NCBI GenBank assembly: GCA_019308985.1
Contig: JAFDHB010000161.1
Location: forward strand, 1-7,755
DNA length: 7,755 bases
Direction: 5' to 3'
Source: Deltaproteobacteria bacterium
GTDB lineage: Bacteria > Desulfobacterota > DSM-4660 > Desulfatiglandales > HGW-15
Part shown: in pieces, positions 1-7,367 of the stretch
Layout: each line of letters begins with the position of its first letter
Position numbering within the stretch: position 1 is the first letter of the stretch
The notes under the pieces: generated by a model
The model's database searches: none
What the model saw: the letters and a program-made list of their open reading frames with translations, nothing else
Told to the model about the DNA's origin: nothing
Program-made: the position numbers and the translations under genes

Positions 1-2
1 GA

Positions 3-2180
3 AAATCAAGAGTCCTCCTGATCTTGGCAATGTTTTTTTTGGCCCTTCAAAACGCGGGCCACCTTTTGGCTTTTGATGAACAACTAAGCGAGAGAATCCT
101 CGGCAACCAGGAAATGCCCTGGGAGATCATTGCCGACAGGATAAGTTATTCCCAGGAAGAAGGCCTGATAATAGCTGAAGGCGACGTAGAGATATCCAGA
201 GGAAACCAGAGACTCGTGACACAAAAGGCGAGGTACAATGAAGCCAGGGGCACGGTCGAGGTCTCGGGCGGTTTTCGCCTGGAAGTGGGTCCAGACGTCC
301 TGAGCGGGGAAGAGGGGATTTTCGACCTCAACCGGAGAACAGGAAAGGTAATCGGAGGGCGACTCTTTCTCCAGGAAAACAATTTCTATCTGAGCGGGGC
401 CTCCATAGAGAAGATCGGCCCGAACACTTATGTAATCAAGGATTTTCGGATGACCACGTGTGAGGGCGAGGTGCCGGACTGGAGCGTAACCGGAGAGGAG
501 ATAGAGGTCACCATAGAGGGCTATGGCAAGGTGAGGAGTGCCACCCTGAGGGTCCGCAACTACCCCGTATTCTACCTCCCCTACGGAATATTTCCTGCGA
601 AGACGAAGAGGCAGACAGGACTTCTGCCCCCGAGGGGAGGGTATTCCAGCCTAAACGGCATAGACGTGGAAGTACCCTTCTTTTGGGCCATAACGGACTG
701 GAGCGATGCGACCTTTTACGAGCGCTACATGAGCGAAAGGGGGTTTATGCAAGGTATTGAATATCGCTATGTGGCGGAAAGGGGCTCAAAGGGCACTTTA
801 TTGTTTGATATCATGTCAGACAAAATCGAAACGAAGGACCTGACCGATCCCGAACAAATTGACGTGAGTCCTTTTCCAAGGACCAATGATACAAGGTATT
901 GGTTGAGAGGCAAGGCGGATCAATCAACACCCACCGATATCGATGTAAGAGGAGACCTGGATCTTGTCAGTGACCAGGACTACCTGAGGGAGTTTACGGG
1001 TGGGCTTTTTGGGTTTGAGGTAAGACCGGACCTGGAGGAAGACTACAGAAGGGATAGGGACGACTACAGGTCTCCAACCAGGAGGTCCGCCTTGAGGCTC
1101 GACGGGAACGGCGATGACTACGGCCTGCAGTTTGTGTCGGAATATTACCTGCGTCCCGAGAACCCGGCTCAAGATGATACGCCCCAACCCCTGGGACAGA
1201 TCGCCTTCTCCCTCCTACCCAGGCGCGTACCGGGCCTGCCCATTTTCTTGAAGTTTGACGCGGATTACGAATACGTCTGGCGTGATTACGGGCAAAAGGG
1301 ACACAGCCTTTTCTTTGCTCCGGAGTTATCCTACCCCATATGGTTCGGGAGATTCCTGAAAGTACGTCCCTTTGTAAGCTATTCCAGGGATACCCAATGG
1401 GTGGATGGGAACCCTCAGGGAGTAAATCATCAATCCAAGGACGCTTACCGCCTGGGAGCCGATTTTTCGAGCGTACTTGAGAGGATCTTTTCGCTTGACA
1501 GGGGGAAGGTGAAGGAACTGAAACACAAGTTAGTCCCATCCCTTTCCTACGATTACAGAGTACCGAGAAGCGAAGACAAGCCCTCCGCCTGGTTTGAACC
1601 CTTGGACGTGGAAGGGAAAGCGAACTTGATCAGCCTGTCAATAGAAAACCTCCTCGACGCCCGGGAGCAGGACGAACAAGGCAAGAGTACTTACAGACAA
1701 TGGGCTCGGTTGACCCTATCCCAGGCTTATGACATCAACGAAGAGAGGCAAGACGACCCCTCAAGGGAAGAGAGACCATTCCAGCCCCTCGAGGCCGCCC
1801 TGACCCTGACCCCGTACCCGGACCTGGATTTGAAGGCAGAGGCCCGTTGGGACCACTATGAAGACAAAATCACCTTCGCTGACCTATCCATGATCTTGCG
1901 GGCCAGGCTGCTGGGAGAGGGGAAGGACTATTTTTCCCTGGACTATCAATATGAAAGTGATATTGCCAGGAGCGTGAGCTTCACCATGGGTCTTCATCTC
2001 GTGCACGGGTTTTCCATAGGTACCAGCCTCAAAAGGGACCTGAAACAGGGCACGACCATTGAAAGCCGCCTGTGGTTGGACTACCAGTCCCAGTGCTGGG
2101 GTGTGAGGCTGTCCATGGAGAAGATGGACGAAATTGATACGATTTCCATTAGTATTAGGTTGGTGGGCCTAGGCATCTAG
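3..2180 (+). CDS. lptD: LPS-assembly protein LptD (OstA/Imp), 5' end cut by window edge
   Basis: LptD is the outer-membrane beta-barrel that, with the lipoprotein LptE, receives LPS from the periplasmic LptA bridge and inserts it into the outer leaflet. The frame is open to the left edge. Codons from position 3 read KSRVLLILAMFFLALQ, a basic then hydrophobic signal peptide, so the true start most likely lies a few codons left of the window rather than at TTG 24 or ATG 30. After the signal, roughly residues 34-130 (counting TTG 24 as 1) form the OstA/LptA-like N-terminal domain with repeats such as IIAEGDVEISRG. A stretch around residues 140-260 is typical of LptD (TTCEGEVPDW, YPVFYLPYGIFPAKTKRQTG). 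The rest is beta-strand-rich barrel, ending in IRLVGLGI. Length is near 725 residues, within the family range. There are exactly two cysteines, C146 and C691, matching the two regions disulfide-linked in E. coli LptD. The gene stands alone on its strand and converges on uppP. Identification is firm; the exact start is not. Confidence 0.93.
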   Translation, partial: KSRVLLILAMFFLALQNAGHLLAFDEQLSERILGNQEMPWEIIADRISYSQEEGLIIAEGDVEISRGNQRLVTQKARYNEARGTVEVSGGFRLEVGPDVLSGEEGIFDLNRRTGKVIGGRLFLQENNFYLSGASIEKIGPNTYVIKDFRMTTCEGEVPDWSVTGEEIEVTIEGYGKVRSATLRVRNYPVFYLPYGIFPAKTKRQTGLLPPRGGYSSLNGIDVEVPFFWAITDWSDATFYERYMSERGFMQGIEYRYVAERGSKGTLLFDIMSDKIETKDLTDPEQIDVSPFPRTNDTRYWLRGKADQSTPTDIDVRGDLDLVSDQDYLREFTGGLFGFEVRPDLEEDYRRDRDDYRSPTRRSALRLDGNGDDYGLQFVSEYYLRPENPAQDDTPQPLGQIAFSLLPRRVPGLPIFLKFDADYEYVWRDYGQKGHSLFFAPELSYPIWFGRFLKVRPFVSYSRDTQWVDGNPQGVNHQSKDAYRLGADFSSVLERIFSLDRGKVKELKHKLVPSLSYDYRVPRSEDKPSAWFEPLDVEGKANLISLSIENLLDAREQDEQGKSTYRQWARLTLSQAYDINEERQDDPSREERPFQPLEAALTLTPYPDLDLKAEARWDHYEDKITFADLSMILRARLLGEGKDYFSLDYQYESDIARSVSFTMGLHLVHGFSIGTSLKRDLKQGTTIESRLWLDYQSQCWGVRLSMEKMDEIDTISISIRLVGLGI

Positions 2181-2183
2181 ATT

Positions 2184-2312
2184 TTGATGCTTCCGCTAAA
2201 ACCACATCTGCTGCGTTGCGCTACATCTTTAGTCACTGCGGCGTACCACCATGTACGCCTCATTCCTAAAGATTTGCGCGCCTTGCATCTGCGGCTTTTC
2301 CGAAACCATCAA
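2184..2312. repeat. 129-bp imperfect palindromic intergenic repeat
   Basis: This is a nested inverted repeat between convergent genes. The core is GGCGTAC (2240-2246) and GTACGCC (2253-2259) around a 6-nt loop. Next out are ATCTTTAG (2225-2232) and CTAAAGAT (2266-2273), a perfect 8-bp pair. Further out, GCGC-containing arms and CATCTGC/GCAGATG-type arms pair imperfectly. The ends are TTGATG (2184-2189) and CATCAA (2307-2312). The layout resembles mobile REP- or MITE-like palindromes I recall as abundant in Desulfobacterota; that is memory, not a search. No reading frame inside it looks like a gene. It could end transcription from both sides, but neither side has a T-tract directly after the stem. 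The pairing is seen directly; the family name and function are inferred. Confidence 0.75.
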
Positions 2313-2397
2313 TACGGATTTTTGGGACCTCGTCAATCTTCGAATCCCTCGCCTTCTTGGACGATGTCAGTCCCGGTACCATAGAGCCTATTAGAAA

Positions 2398-3222
2398 CTA
2401 GAGATGCTTGACGAGGAGGACGGCCAGACCCAGGGCCCAGCAATAGGGCGCGAAGTAGTAAAGCCTACCCTTTTTGACAATGCGGAGCAGCAGCTTGAGG
2501 GCGAGGAGGCCGGTCAGGGTTGAGGCAAGGAATCCCATTAAGAGCACGGAAACAGGCTCATTCCCCAGCCCGCCGACCTTGATCTGAAGTCCGAGTGCGC
2601 CGATGACCGCAGGTATTGCGAGGAGAAAGGAAAAACGTGCTGCCAGTTCCCGGTCCATTTTGAGGAGCAAGCCGCATACTATGGTTGTACCGGAGCGGGA
2701 TATTCCCGGGACAAGCGCCAATCCCTGTGCCAAGCCCACCAGGAGGGATCTGAACAACCCGACGTCAGTTTTTTCCCCATAGCCTGCAGGTATTAGTCTC
2801 GAAATTCCGATAGCCAGCCCTGTAAATATCAGGGCTGTGCCTACGAGGGTCGTGGAGCCGAAGAGGGCTTCTATGGGTCCCCTGAAAGAAAGGCCCATGA
2901 GGGCAGTGGGTATGGTGCCGATGACCATCCATAGTGTGAGGGCTGCGCTCGGATACTCATTGATTTCAGCAGGACGGACGTCGCCCGCGACCATGCCCCT
3001 TGAGAAACTCCAGGTTTCGGAAAACATGCTGCGTATATCAGACCTGAAGAACACAAGGATCGAAACAAGAGTCCCGAGATGAAGGGCAGTGTCGAGGAGC
3101 AGAGCAGGCTCCTTGAAACCAAGCAGATCCTGGAAGAGCACCAGGTGGCCGGAGCTGCTTATGGGTAAGAACTCCGTCAGCCCCTGGATGATGCCCAGGA
3201 GGATACCTTCAGCTACCGTCAT
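2398..3222 (-). CDS. uppP: Undecaprenyl-diphosphatase UppP/BacA
   Basis: This integral inner-membrane enzyme dephosphorylates undecaprenyl diphosphate to undecaprenyl phosphate, recycling the lipid carrier for peptidoglycan and other surface polymers. Raised copy number gives bacitracin resistance in known members. The 274-residue product has normal family length and is almost entirely hydrophobic segments. Both signature motifs are intact. Motif 1 is QGLTEFLPISSSGHL at residues 13-27, with E17, the serine cluster and H26. Motif 2 is PGISRSGTT at 172-180, with the conserved S175-R176. The ATG at 3222 gives the canonical family N-terminus (MTVAEGILLGIIQGLTEF). It starts 6 bp after the stop of the oxidase gene and has only a distant AAGGG (14-nt spacer), so translation is probably coupled to the gene before it. 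It is the last gene of the leftward cluster. The product is clear; the operon assignment is inferred from spacing. Confidence 0.96.
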   Translation of the reverse strand: MTVAEGILLGIIQGLTEFLPISSSGHLVLFQDLLGFKEPALLLDTALHLGTLVSILVFFRSDIRSMFSETWSFSRGMVAGDVRPAEINEYPSAALTLWMVIGTIPTALMGLSFRGPIEALFGSTTLVGTALIFTGLAIGISRLIPAGYGEKTDVGLFRSLLVGLAQGLALVPGISRSGTTIVCGLLLKMDRELAARFSFLLAIPAVIGALGLQIKVGGLGNEPVSVLLMGFLASTLTGLLALKLLLRIVKKGRLYYFAPYCWALGLAVLLVKHL

Positions 3223-3228
3223 ACCAGC

Positions 3229-4635
3229 TTAGACAACCCTTTCCTTGGAGTCAGGGACCCAGGGAAATATCTTGCCCGGATTCAGGATCTCATTGGGATC
3301 AAAGGCCCTTTTGAGGCGATACATCAGATCCATGGCAGCAGGCGAAAGTTCCATGCGAAGATAAGGTGCCTTGGTGATGCCGATCCCATGTTCCCCGGAA
3401 ATTGTTCCACCCATGTCAAGGGCCTTCCTGAAGACCTCCTTTACGACCTCCTCGACTACTCCTGCTTCTTGAGGAACCTTGCCGTCGAACATGACATTTA
3501 CGTGGATATTACCGTCACCGGCATGGCCAAAGGCAGGAATGGGCATTTTGTACTTTTTCCCCAGGTTATCAAGAAAAGATACAAAGTCCGCCATCCGGCT
3601 GCGGGGGACGACGATATCTTCGCTTACCTTGTCGGGCCTTAGTTTAAAGAGGGATTCGGAGACGTATCTCCTCACATCCCAGAGCCTTTCAGTTTCCTCC
3701 TCACCCTCCGCGGATTCAACCCCTGTTGCTCCTGCATCCAGGGAGAGTTTCTTTAGCCTCTCCAGCTCCGTCTTTATCTGGGGCGGCTCCCCGTCCACTT
3801 CGACAAGGAGAAGTGCATTGGTATCCCCGGGTATGGATATGCCGATTTCATCGCGAACACAATCTATACATAGCCTGTCCATGAACTCCATGGCGGCAGG
3901 GACGATTCTGCTTGAAATAATGGCCGACACGGTCTTTACCGCCACGGGGAGGTCATGGAAGAAGATCACCATGGTCCTTCTTGAAGGGGGCCTGGGAATG
4001 AGACGCAATGTTATGGAGGTGATCACTGCCAGGGTGCCCTCGGAGCCGATGATGAGCCTGGTCAAGTCGTAGCCCACAACTCCTTTGGCTGTCCTGACGC
4101 CCGTGTCAATGATCGACCCCATGGGGAGAACGACTTTGAGGCCGAGCACGTAATCCCTGGTAACACCGTATTTCACAGCCCGCATCCCACCGGCACATTC
4201 GGCGACGTTCCCGCCGATCGTAGAGATGTCAATACTTCCGGGGTCAGGAGGATAGAACAGGTCGTATTTTTCCACTTCCTTCTGAAGGTGGGAGGTAATT
4301 ACGCCGGGTTCCACCATGGCTACGAGGTTTTCCCGGTCTATATCGAGTATCCTATTGAAGCGGTCCATGGAAAGCACGAGACCGCCCTTCACGGACAGGG
4401 CGCCACCGCTCTTCCCGCTCCCCGCCCCCCTGGGGACAACCGGGAAGAGATGCTCGTTGGCCAAGACCAGGATCTGTGATATTTCTTCGCTGGACCCCGG
4501 GAAGCCGACTGCGTCGGGCATATAGGCCAGATTCGTGGCATCGGTGGCGTATTCCGAGAGTCTTTCACCGCCCCTCACAAGGTATTGATCCCCCAGGATC
4601 CCGCTGATCTTATCCAGTGCCGGTTCGGGGATCAT
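3229..4635 (-). CDS. FAD-linked 2-hydroxyacid oxidase/dehydrogenase, GlcD/D-lactate dehydrogenase type
   Basis: This 468-residue flavoprotein belongs to the VAO/PCMH family, in the GlcD (glycolate oxidase subunit)/D-lactate dehydrogenase branch, and would oxidise a 2-hydroxyacid to the 2-oxoacid with FAD. The N-terminal FAD domain shows VPRGAGSGKSGGA (67-79), GGNVAECAGG (141-150), YGVTRDYVLGLKVVLPMG (156-173) and IIGSEGTLAVIT (195-206). The C-terminal substrate/cap domain shows GHAGDGNIHVN (370-380), SGEHGIG (413-419) and the family ending FDPNEILNPGKIF (445-457). There is no signal peptide and no cysteine-rich Fe-S domain. The ATG overlaps the recR stop as ATGA (4632-4635), implying translational coupling, and uppP follows after 6 bp. 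Partners usual for this type (a GlcF-like Fe-S subunit, EtfAB, lactate permease) are absent from the window, so the substrate (lactate, glycolate, 2-hydroxyglutarate or other) and electron acceptor cannot be assigned. The family call is secure; no gene symbol is given for that reason. Confidence 0.93.
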   Translation of the reverse strand: MIPEPALDKISGILGDQYLVRGGERLSEYATDATNLAYMPDAVGFPGSSEEISQILVLANEHLFPVVPRGAGSGKSGGALSVKGGLVLSMDRFNRILDIDRENLVAMVEPGVITSHLQKEVEKYDLFYPPDPGSIDISTIGGNVAECAGGMRAVKYGVTRDYVLGLKVVLPMGSIIDTGVRTAKGVVGYDLTRLIIGSEGTLAVITSITLRLIPRPPSRRTMVIFFHDLPVAVKTVSAIISSRIVPAAMEFMDRLCIDCVRDEIGISIPGDTNALLLVEVDGEPPQIKTELERLKKLSLDAGATGVESAEGEEETERLWDVRRYVSESLFKLRPDKVSEDIVVPRSRMADFVSFLDNLGKKYKMPIPAFGHAGDGNIHVNVMFDGKVPQEAGVVEEVVKEVFRKALDMGGTISGEHGIGITKAPYLRMELSPAAMDLMYRLKRAFDPNEILNPGKIFPWVPDSKERVV

Positions 4636-5306
4636 GATTCCGTCTTGGGCCCACTCTCCCCCTTTGAGCGGAGAGGCCTACCGGGGTTTCCGGCTTCACG
4701 TGAGGGATGTACGGGGATTCTACTCCTCATGGCATGCTGTAGGGTCATGGTGTCCATGTATTTGAGGTCCCCGCCCATGGGGACTCCGAAGGCAATCCTG
4801 CTTATCTCAATATCATATCCCGATAGAAGATTGACCAGGTATGAAGCTGTCGCCTCCCCTTCCGATGTGGGGTTGGTCGCGATGATAACTTCCTTTATGT
4901 TCTCCTCCTTGATCCTGCTGAGCAATTCGCTGATCTTGAGGTCTTCCGGGCCGATGCCGTCCAAGGGTGAGAGAACGCCTTGAAGCACATGATATCTCCC
5001 CTTGAAGATCCCTGCCTCTTCTATGGCCAACTGGTCCCCCGGTCCTTCAACTACACAAAGGATACCGTTGGCTCTGTCTGGATCGCGGCAGATGGAACAG
5101 GGGTCTTGGTCGGTAAAGTTGAAGCAGCGGGAACAAAAAGTGATCTTGTCCTTTACCTCCAGGAGGGCCTTGGCAAGATCCTCCGCCAACTCCTTCTTGC
5201 TTTTCAATATGTACAGGGCTACGCGGGCAGCGGATTTCTGGCCGATGCCCGGCAACTTGGTCAGTTGTTGAATGAGCCTCTCGAGGGGAGGCGGATAGGT
5301 ACCCAT
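4632..5306 (-). CDS. recR: Recombination protein RecR with C-terminal extension
   Basis: RecR acts with RecO and RecF to load RecA on SSB-coated gaps during recombinational repair. All expected parts are present. They are a helix-hairpin-helix LPGIGQKSAARVA (18-30), a four-cysteine zinc finger (C58, C61, C70, C73), and a Toprim domain with VVEGPGD (85-91) and NPTSEGEATASYL (145-157). The family signature ending FGVPMGGDLKYMDTMTL (173-189) follows. Most RecR proteins end about ten residues after this point, near 200 residues. This one is 224, with a polar tail of about 25 residues rich in Pro, Arg, Ser, Gly and Lys. The ATG at 5306 is preceded by a G7 tract (5313-5319) with a 6-nt spacer, which is the only plausible ribosome-binding site. 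The gene follows ybaB by 13 bp and overlaps the oxidase gene by 4 bp. Confidence 0.96.
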   Translation of the reverse strand: MGTYPPPLERLIQQLTKLPGIGQKSAARVALYILKSKKELAEDLAKALLEVKDKITFCSRCFNFTDQDPCSICRDPDRANGILCVVEGPGDQLAIEEAGIFKGRYHVLQGVLSPLDGIGPEDLKISELLSRIKEENIKEVIIATNPTSEGEATASYLVNLLSGYDIEISRIAFGVPMGGDLKYMDTMTLQHAMRSRIPVHPSREAGNPGRPLRSKGESGPKTES

Positions 5307-5312
5307 TGAAAA

Positions 5313-5320
5313 CCCCCCCT
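5313..5320 (-). promoter_or_regulatory. Poly-G ribosome-binding site of recR
   Basis: On the minus strand AGGGGGGG lies 6 nt before the recR ATG and begins within the ybaB stop codon (TGA, 5322-5320). It replaces the usual AGGAGG. A homopolymer of seven G residues is prone to slippage, and a change in its length would alter SD strength and spacing without touching either reading frame. Confidence 0.6.
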
Positions 5321-5649
5321 CAAAAGAGGCCGGGGATACCTGGCAGGTTGAGACCTTGGGTAAGCTTCTTCATCTCCTCATTGGCCATGTTTTTCGCCTT
5401 GGCAAGGCCGTCGTTTACCGCGGCCATGATGAGGTCTTCCAGCATCTCGGTATCCCCTGGATCCACGACTTCAGGATCAATCTTTATGGACACGAGTTCC
5501 TGCCTGCCGTTCACGACAACCGTAACCATCCCTCCCCCGGCGGAGGACTCCACAGTCTTGTCTTCCAGTTCTTCCTGGAGCTTCGCTATCTTGGCCTGGA
5601 ATTGTTGGGCCTGCTTCATTATGTTTCCCATGTTGGGTATGCCTTTCAT
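5320..5649 (-). CDS. ybaB: Nucleoid-associated protein, YbaB/EbfC family
   Basis: YbaB/EbfC proteins are small DNA-binding dimers that coat the nucleoid; their exact role is unsettled. The 109-residue product has the family plan. It begins with an N-terminal amphipathic helix (NIMKQAQQFQAKIAKLQEEL), followed by a beta-sheet with GGGMVTVVVNGRQELVSIKIDP, then a C-terminal helix (LEDLIMAAVNDGLAKAKNM), ending in a Gly/Leu/Pro-rich tail. Length is typical. The start at 5649 is supported by a perfect AGGAGG (minus strand, 5662-5657) with a 7-nt spacer, preferable to the internal Met at residue 7. It sits 53 bp after dnaX and 13 bp before recR, the conserved dnaX-ybaB-recR order. Confidence 0.96.
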   Translation of the reverse strand: MKGIPNMGNIMKQAQQFQAKIAKLQEELEDKTVESSAGGGMVTVVVNGRQELVSIKIDPEVVDPGDTEMLEDLIMAAVNDGLAKAKNMANEEMKKLTQGLNLPGIPGLF

Positions 5650-5656
5650 GTGCTTT

Positions 5657-5662
5657 CCTCCT
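5657..5662 (-). promoter_or_regulatory. Shine-Dalgarno of ybaB
   Basis: A perfect AGGAGG on the minus strand, 7 nt before the ATG at 5649, is the strongest ribosome-binding site in the window. It decides the ybaB start. It suggests that ybaB is translated more strongly than, and independently of, dnaX. Confidence 0.8.
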
Positions 5663-5702
5663 GTATTTTTGGTTCACTTATTCATGCGTAACCCTTTTGG
5701 TC

Positions 5703-7361
5703 CTATGGTTTGTTTCTATCGGGCTTTCCCTTGGTGGGTATCTCCGCGGTTATTTGACCCTGAAAGATATCAAGCACGTCACTCACATGCTGTGGAAGGG
5801 ATTCTTGCTCCGGAGTTTCCTCCTTCCTTGGCGCAGGGTCCGGAAAGGCACGGGCGCCTTTTTCTCCCCCACTTTCTTCCAGTACCTTGATCTTGATATC
5901 TCGTCCAAAGAACTCCTTGCAATAGGCTGAAAGCTTGGCAAGCCTGTCAGCATCTTCAAAATAACTGGATGAAAAAGAATTCTTGCCCTTGGACATCTCC
6001 AGGACGTCCTCTCCCAGGCTCACGAAGCGCCATTCCTTTAAGACGTTGGCCATTGAAGTGCTCTTGGTGGAAAGAAAATCCAGGAAGCCTCCCCAATCCC
6101 TTCTTTGCTCCTCTCCCGACAAGGGCGGCTGTAGCTTTTCCTCTTTCGTGCTCGACCAGCCCTTTTCAGGCTCTGAAGCCAGCCCCTGTCCGTAAGAACT
6201 CTCGGCCGCAGCAGATGATATCAAGCGCGTCTCAAGGGCCTCGACCTTCTTGATGAGTTCGTCAAAGGAAAGATCCTCCCCAAGCCTGCATAGTCTCATC
6301 ATGACGGCCTCAAGCACCAGCCTCGGCTGAAAGGTAAAGCGGATATCCTGCTCCCTGGCAATCAGATAATTCAATGATTGCTGCACCCTCTCCATCCCTG
6401 CTGCCTTTGCCTGACGTCTTACCTCTTCCGCCTCGCTCTCGATCATGTCAAGCAGGTCATCATCGGGAGCTATCAAGCTGACCAGCATGTTCCTAAACCG
6501 ATCCATAAGGGCCTTGTAAAACTCTTTGAGGTCATAGCCGTAACTGTATATCTTGTCGACTATCTCAAGGCACCTCTTGGGAGATCCTTCCACAATAGCC
6601 CTGGACGTGTCCGAGATGAGAGAGACATCGATGATTCCCAAGATATCGGTAATATCTTCGTCCTTCACCGCAGGGCCTGTGTAAGATATCACCTGGTCCA
6701 ATAAGCTCTCTGCATCCCTCATGCTCCCATTTGCTTCCCGTGCAATGATTCCAAGGCCGCTTCGGCTGATATCAATGGCTTCATCTGCTGCTATGCGCGT
6801 CAAGTGGTCAAGGATCTTTGCCGTAGGTATCCTCTTGAAGTCGAATCTCTGGCATCTTGAGAGGATGGTAACTGGCACCTTGTGGGGTTCTGTTGTGGCG
6901 AAAATGAACTTGACGTGGGAAGGTGGTTCCTCCAGGGTCTTTAGTAACGCATTAAAGGCCGGTAAGGTGAGCATATGTACTTCGTCAATAATGTATATCC
7001 GATACCTGCCGGATGAAGGCATGTACTTGACGTTTTCCCTGAGGAGCCTTATCTCGTCAATGCCCCTGTTGGAAGCCCCGTCAATCTCGTGGACATCCAC
7101 CGATGAACCATTTGTTATTTCAATACATGACCGACACTGGTTACAGGGGATGCCGGGATCACCTTCCCTGCAGTTCATGGCCTTGGCCAGTATGCGGGCC
7201 ACAGAGGTTTTTCCCACGCCCCTTGTCCCGCTGAAGAGATAGGCATGGGCAAGCCTGCCCGTCTTGATGGCGTTCTTAAGGGTTCGGGTGATATGCTCCT
7301 GCCCAATGACATCGTCGAATACCTGGGGACGCCATTTCCTTGCCAGAACTTCGTAGGCCAT
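5703..7361 (-). CDS. dnaX: DNA polymerase III subunit gamma/tau (DnaX)
   Basis: DnaX is the ATPase motor of the clamp loader that places the beta clamp on primed DNA and, as tau, links polymerase cores to the replisome. The 552-residue product has an AAA+ module with Walker A GTRGVGKT (45-52), a zinc site (C64, C73, C76, C79), Walker B IYIIDEVHM (122-130), sensor 1 FIFATTEPHK (152-161), the SRC arginine-finger motif (168-170) and sensor 2 GSMRDAESLLDQ (212-223). The helical collar domain runs to about 365. A low-complexity linker (about 382-420) precedes a tau-type C-terminal domain starting RDWGGFLDFL (421-430) and ending with a VSDVLDIFQGQI segment (526-537). The start was set at ATG 7361 (MAYEVLARKWRP, as in homologues) because AAAGG lies 6 nt upstream; TTG at 7376 has no spaced SD. 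No slippery site for a shorter gamma form was found at the domain III boundary. Confidence 0.96.
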   Translation of the reverse strand: MAYEVLARKWRPQVFDDVIGQEHITRTLKNAIKTGRLAHAYLFSGTRGVGKTSVARILAKAMNCREGDPGIPCNQCRSCIEITNGSSVDVHEIDGASNRGIDEIRLLRENVKYMPSSGRYRIYIIDEVHMLTLPAFNALLKTLEEPPSHVKFIFATTEPHKVPVTILSRCQRFDFKRIPTAKILDHLTRIAADEAIDISRSGLGIIAREANGSMRDAESLLDQVISYTGPAVKDEDITDILGIIDVSLISDTSRAIVEGSPKRCLEIVDKIYSYGYDLKEFYKALMDRFRNMLVSLIAPDDDLLDMIESEAEEVRRQAKAAGMERVQQSLNYLIAREQDIRFTFQPRLVLEAVMMRLCRLGEDLSFDELIKKVEALETRLISSAAAESSYGQGLASEPEKGWSSTKEEKLQPPLSGEEQRRDWGGFLDFLSTKSTSMANVLKEWRFVSLGEDVLEMSKGKNSFSSSYFEDADRLAKLSAYCKEFFGRDIKIKVLEESGGEKGARAFPDPAPRKEETPEQESLPQHVSDVLDIFQGQITAEIPTKGKPDRNKP

Positions 7362-7367
7362 ATCTAA

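Noticed and set aside
994..1539. Long antisense frames inside lptD, and similar ones inside dnaX (6721-7242) and the oxidase (3479-4072).
   Set aside because: All lie opposite genes with unmistakable protein families and show Arg/Ser/Pro-rich shadow composition.
2324..2374. GGGAC...GTCCC imperfect hairpin as an intrinsic terminator of lptD or uppP.
   Set aside because: The stem is only 5+4 bp with a bulge and a long loop. The nearby T run precedes the hairpin on the plus strand instead of following it, and reads as A residues on the minus strand.
2184..2384. A 66-codon rightward frame in the convergent gap.
   Set aside because: It lies across the palindromic repeat, has a poor start context and a composition without domain-like features; the repeat explains the sequence.
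5850..6150. Programmed frameshift in dnaX producing a short gamma form (runs GAA AAA GGC near 5860 and GAG GAA AAG near 6140).
   Set aside because: Neither run is an A AAA AAG-type heptamer in the reading frame. The first comes near residue 500, too late to give gamma. The second lacks a clear SD enhancer and downstream hairpin.
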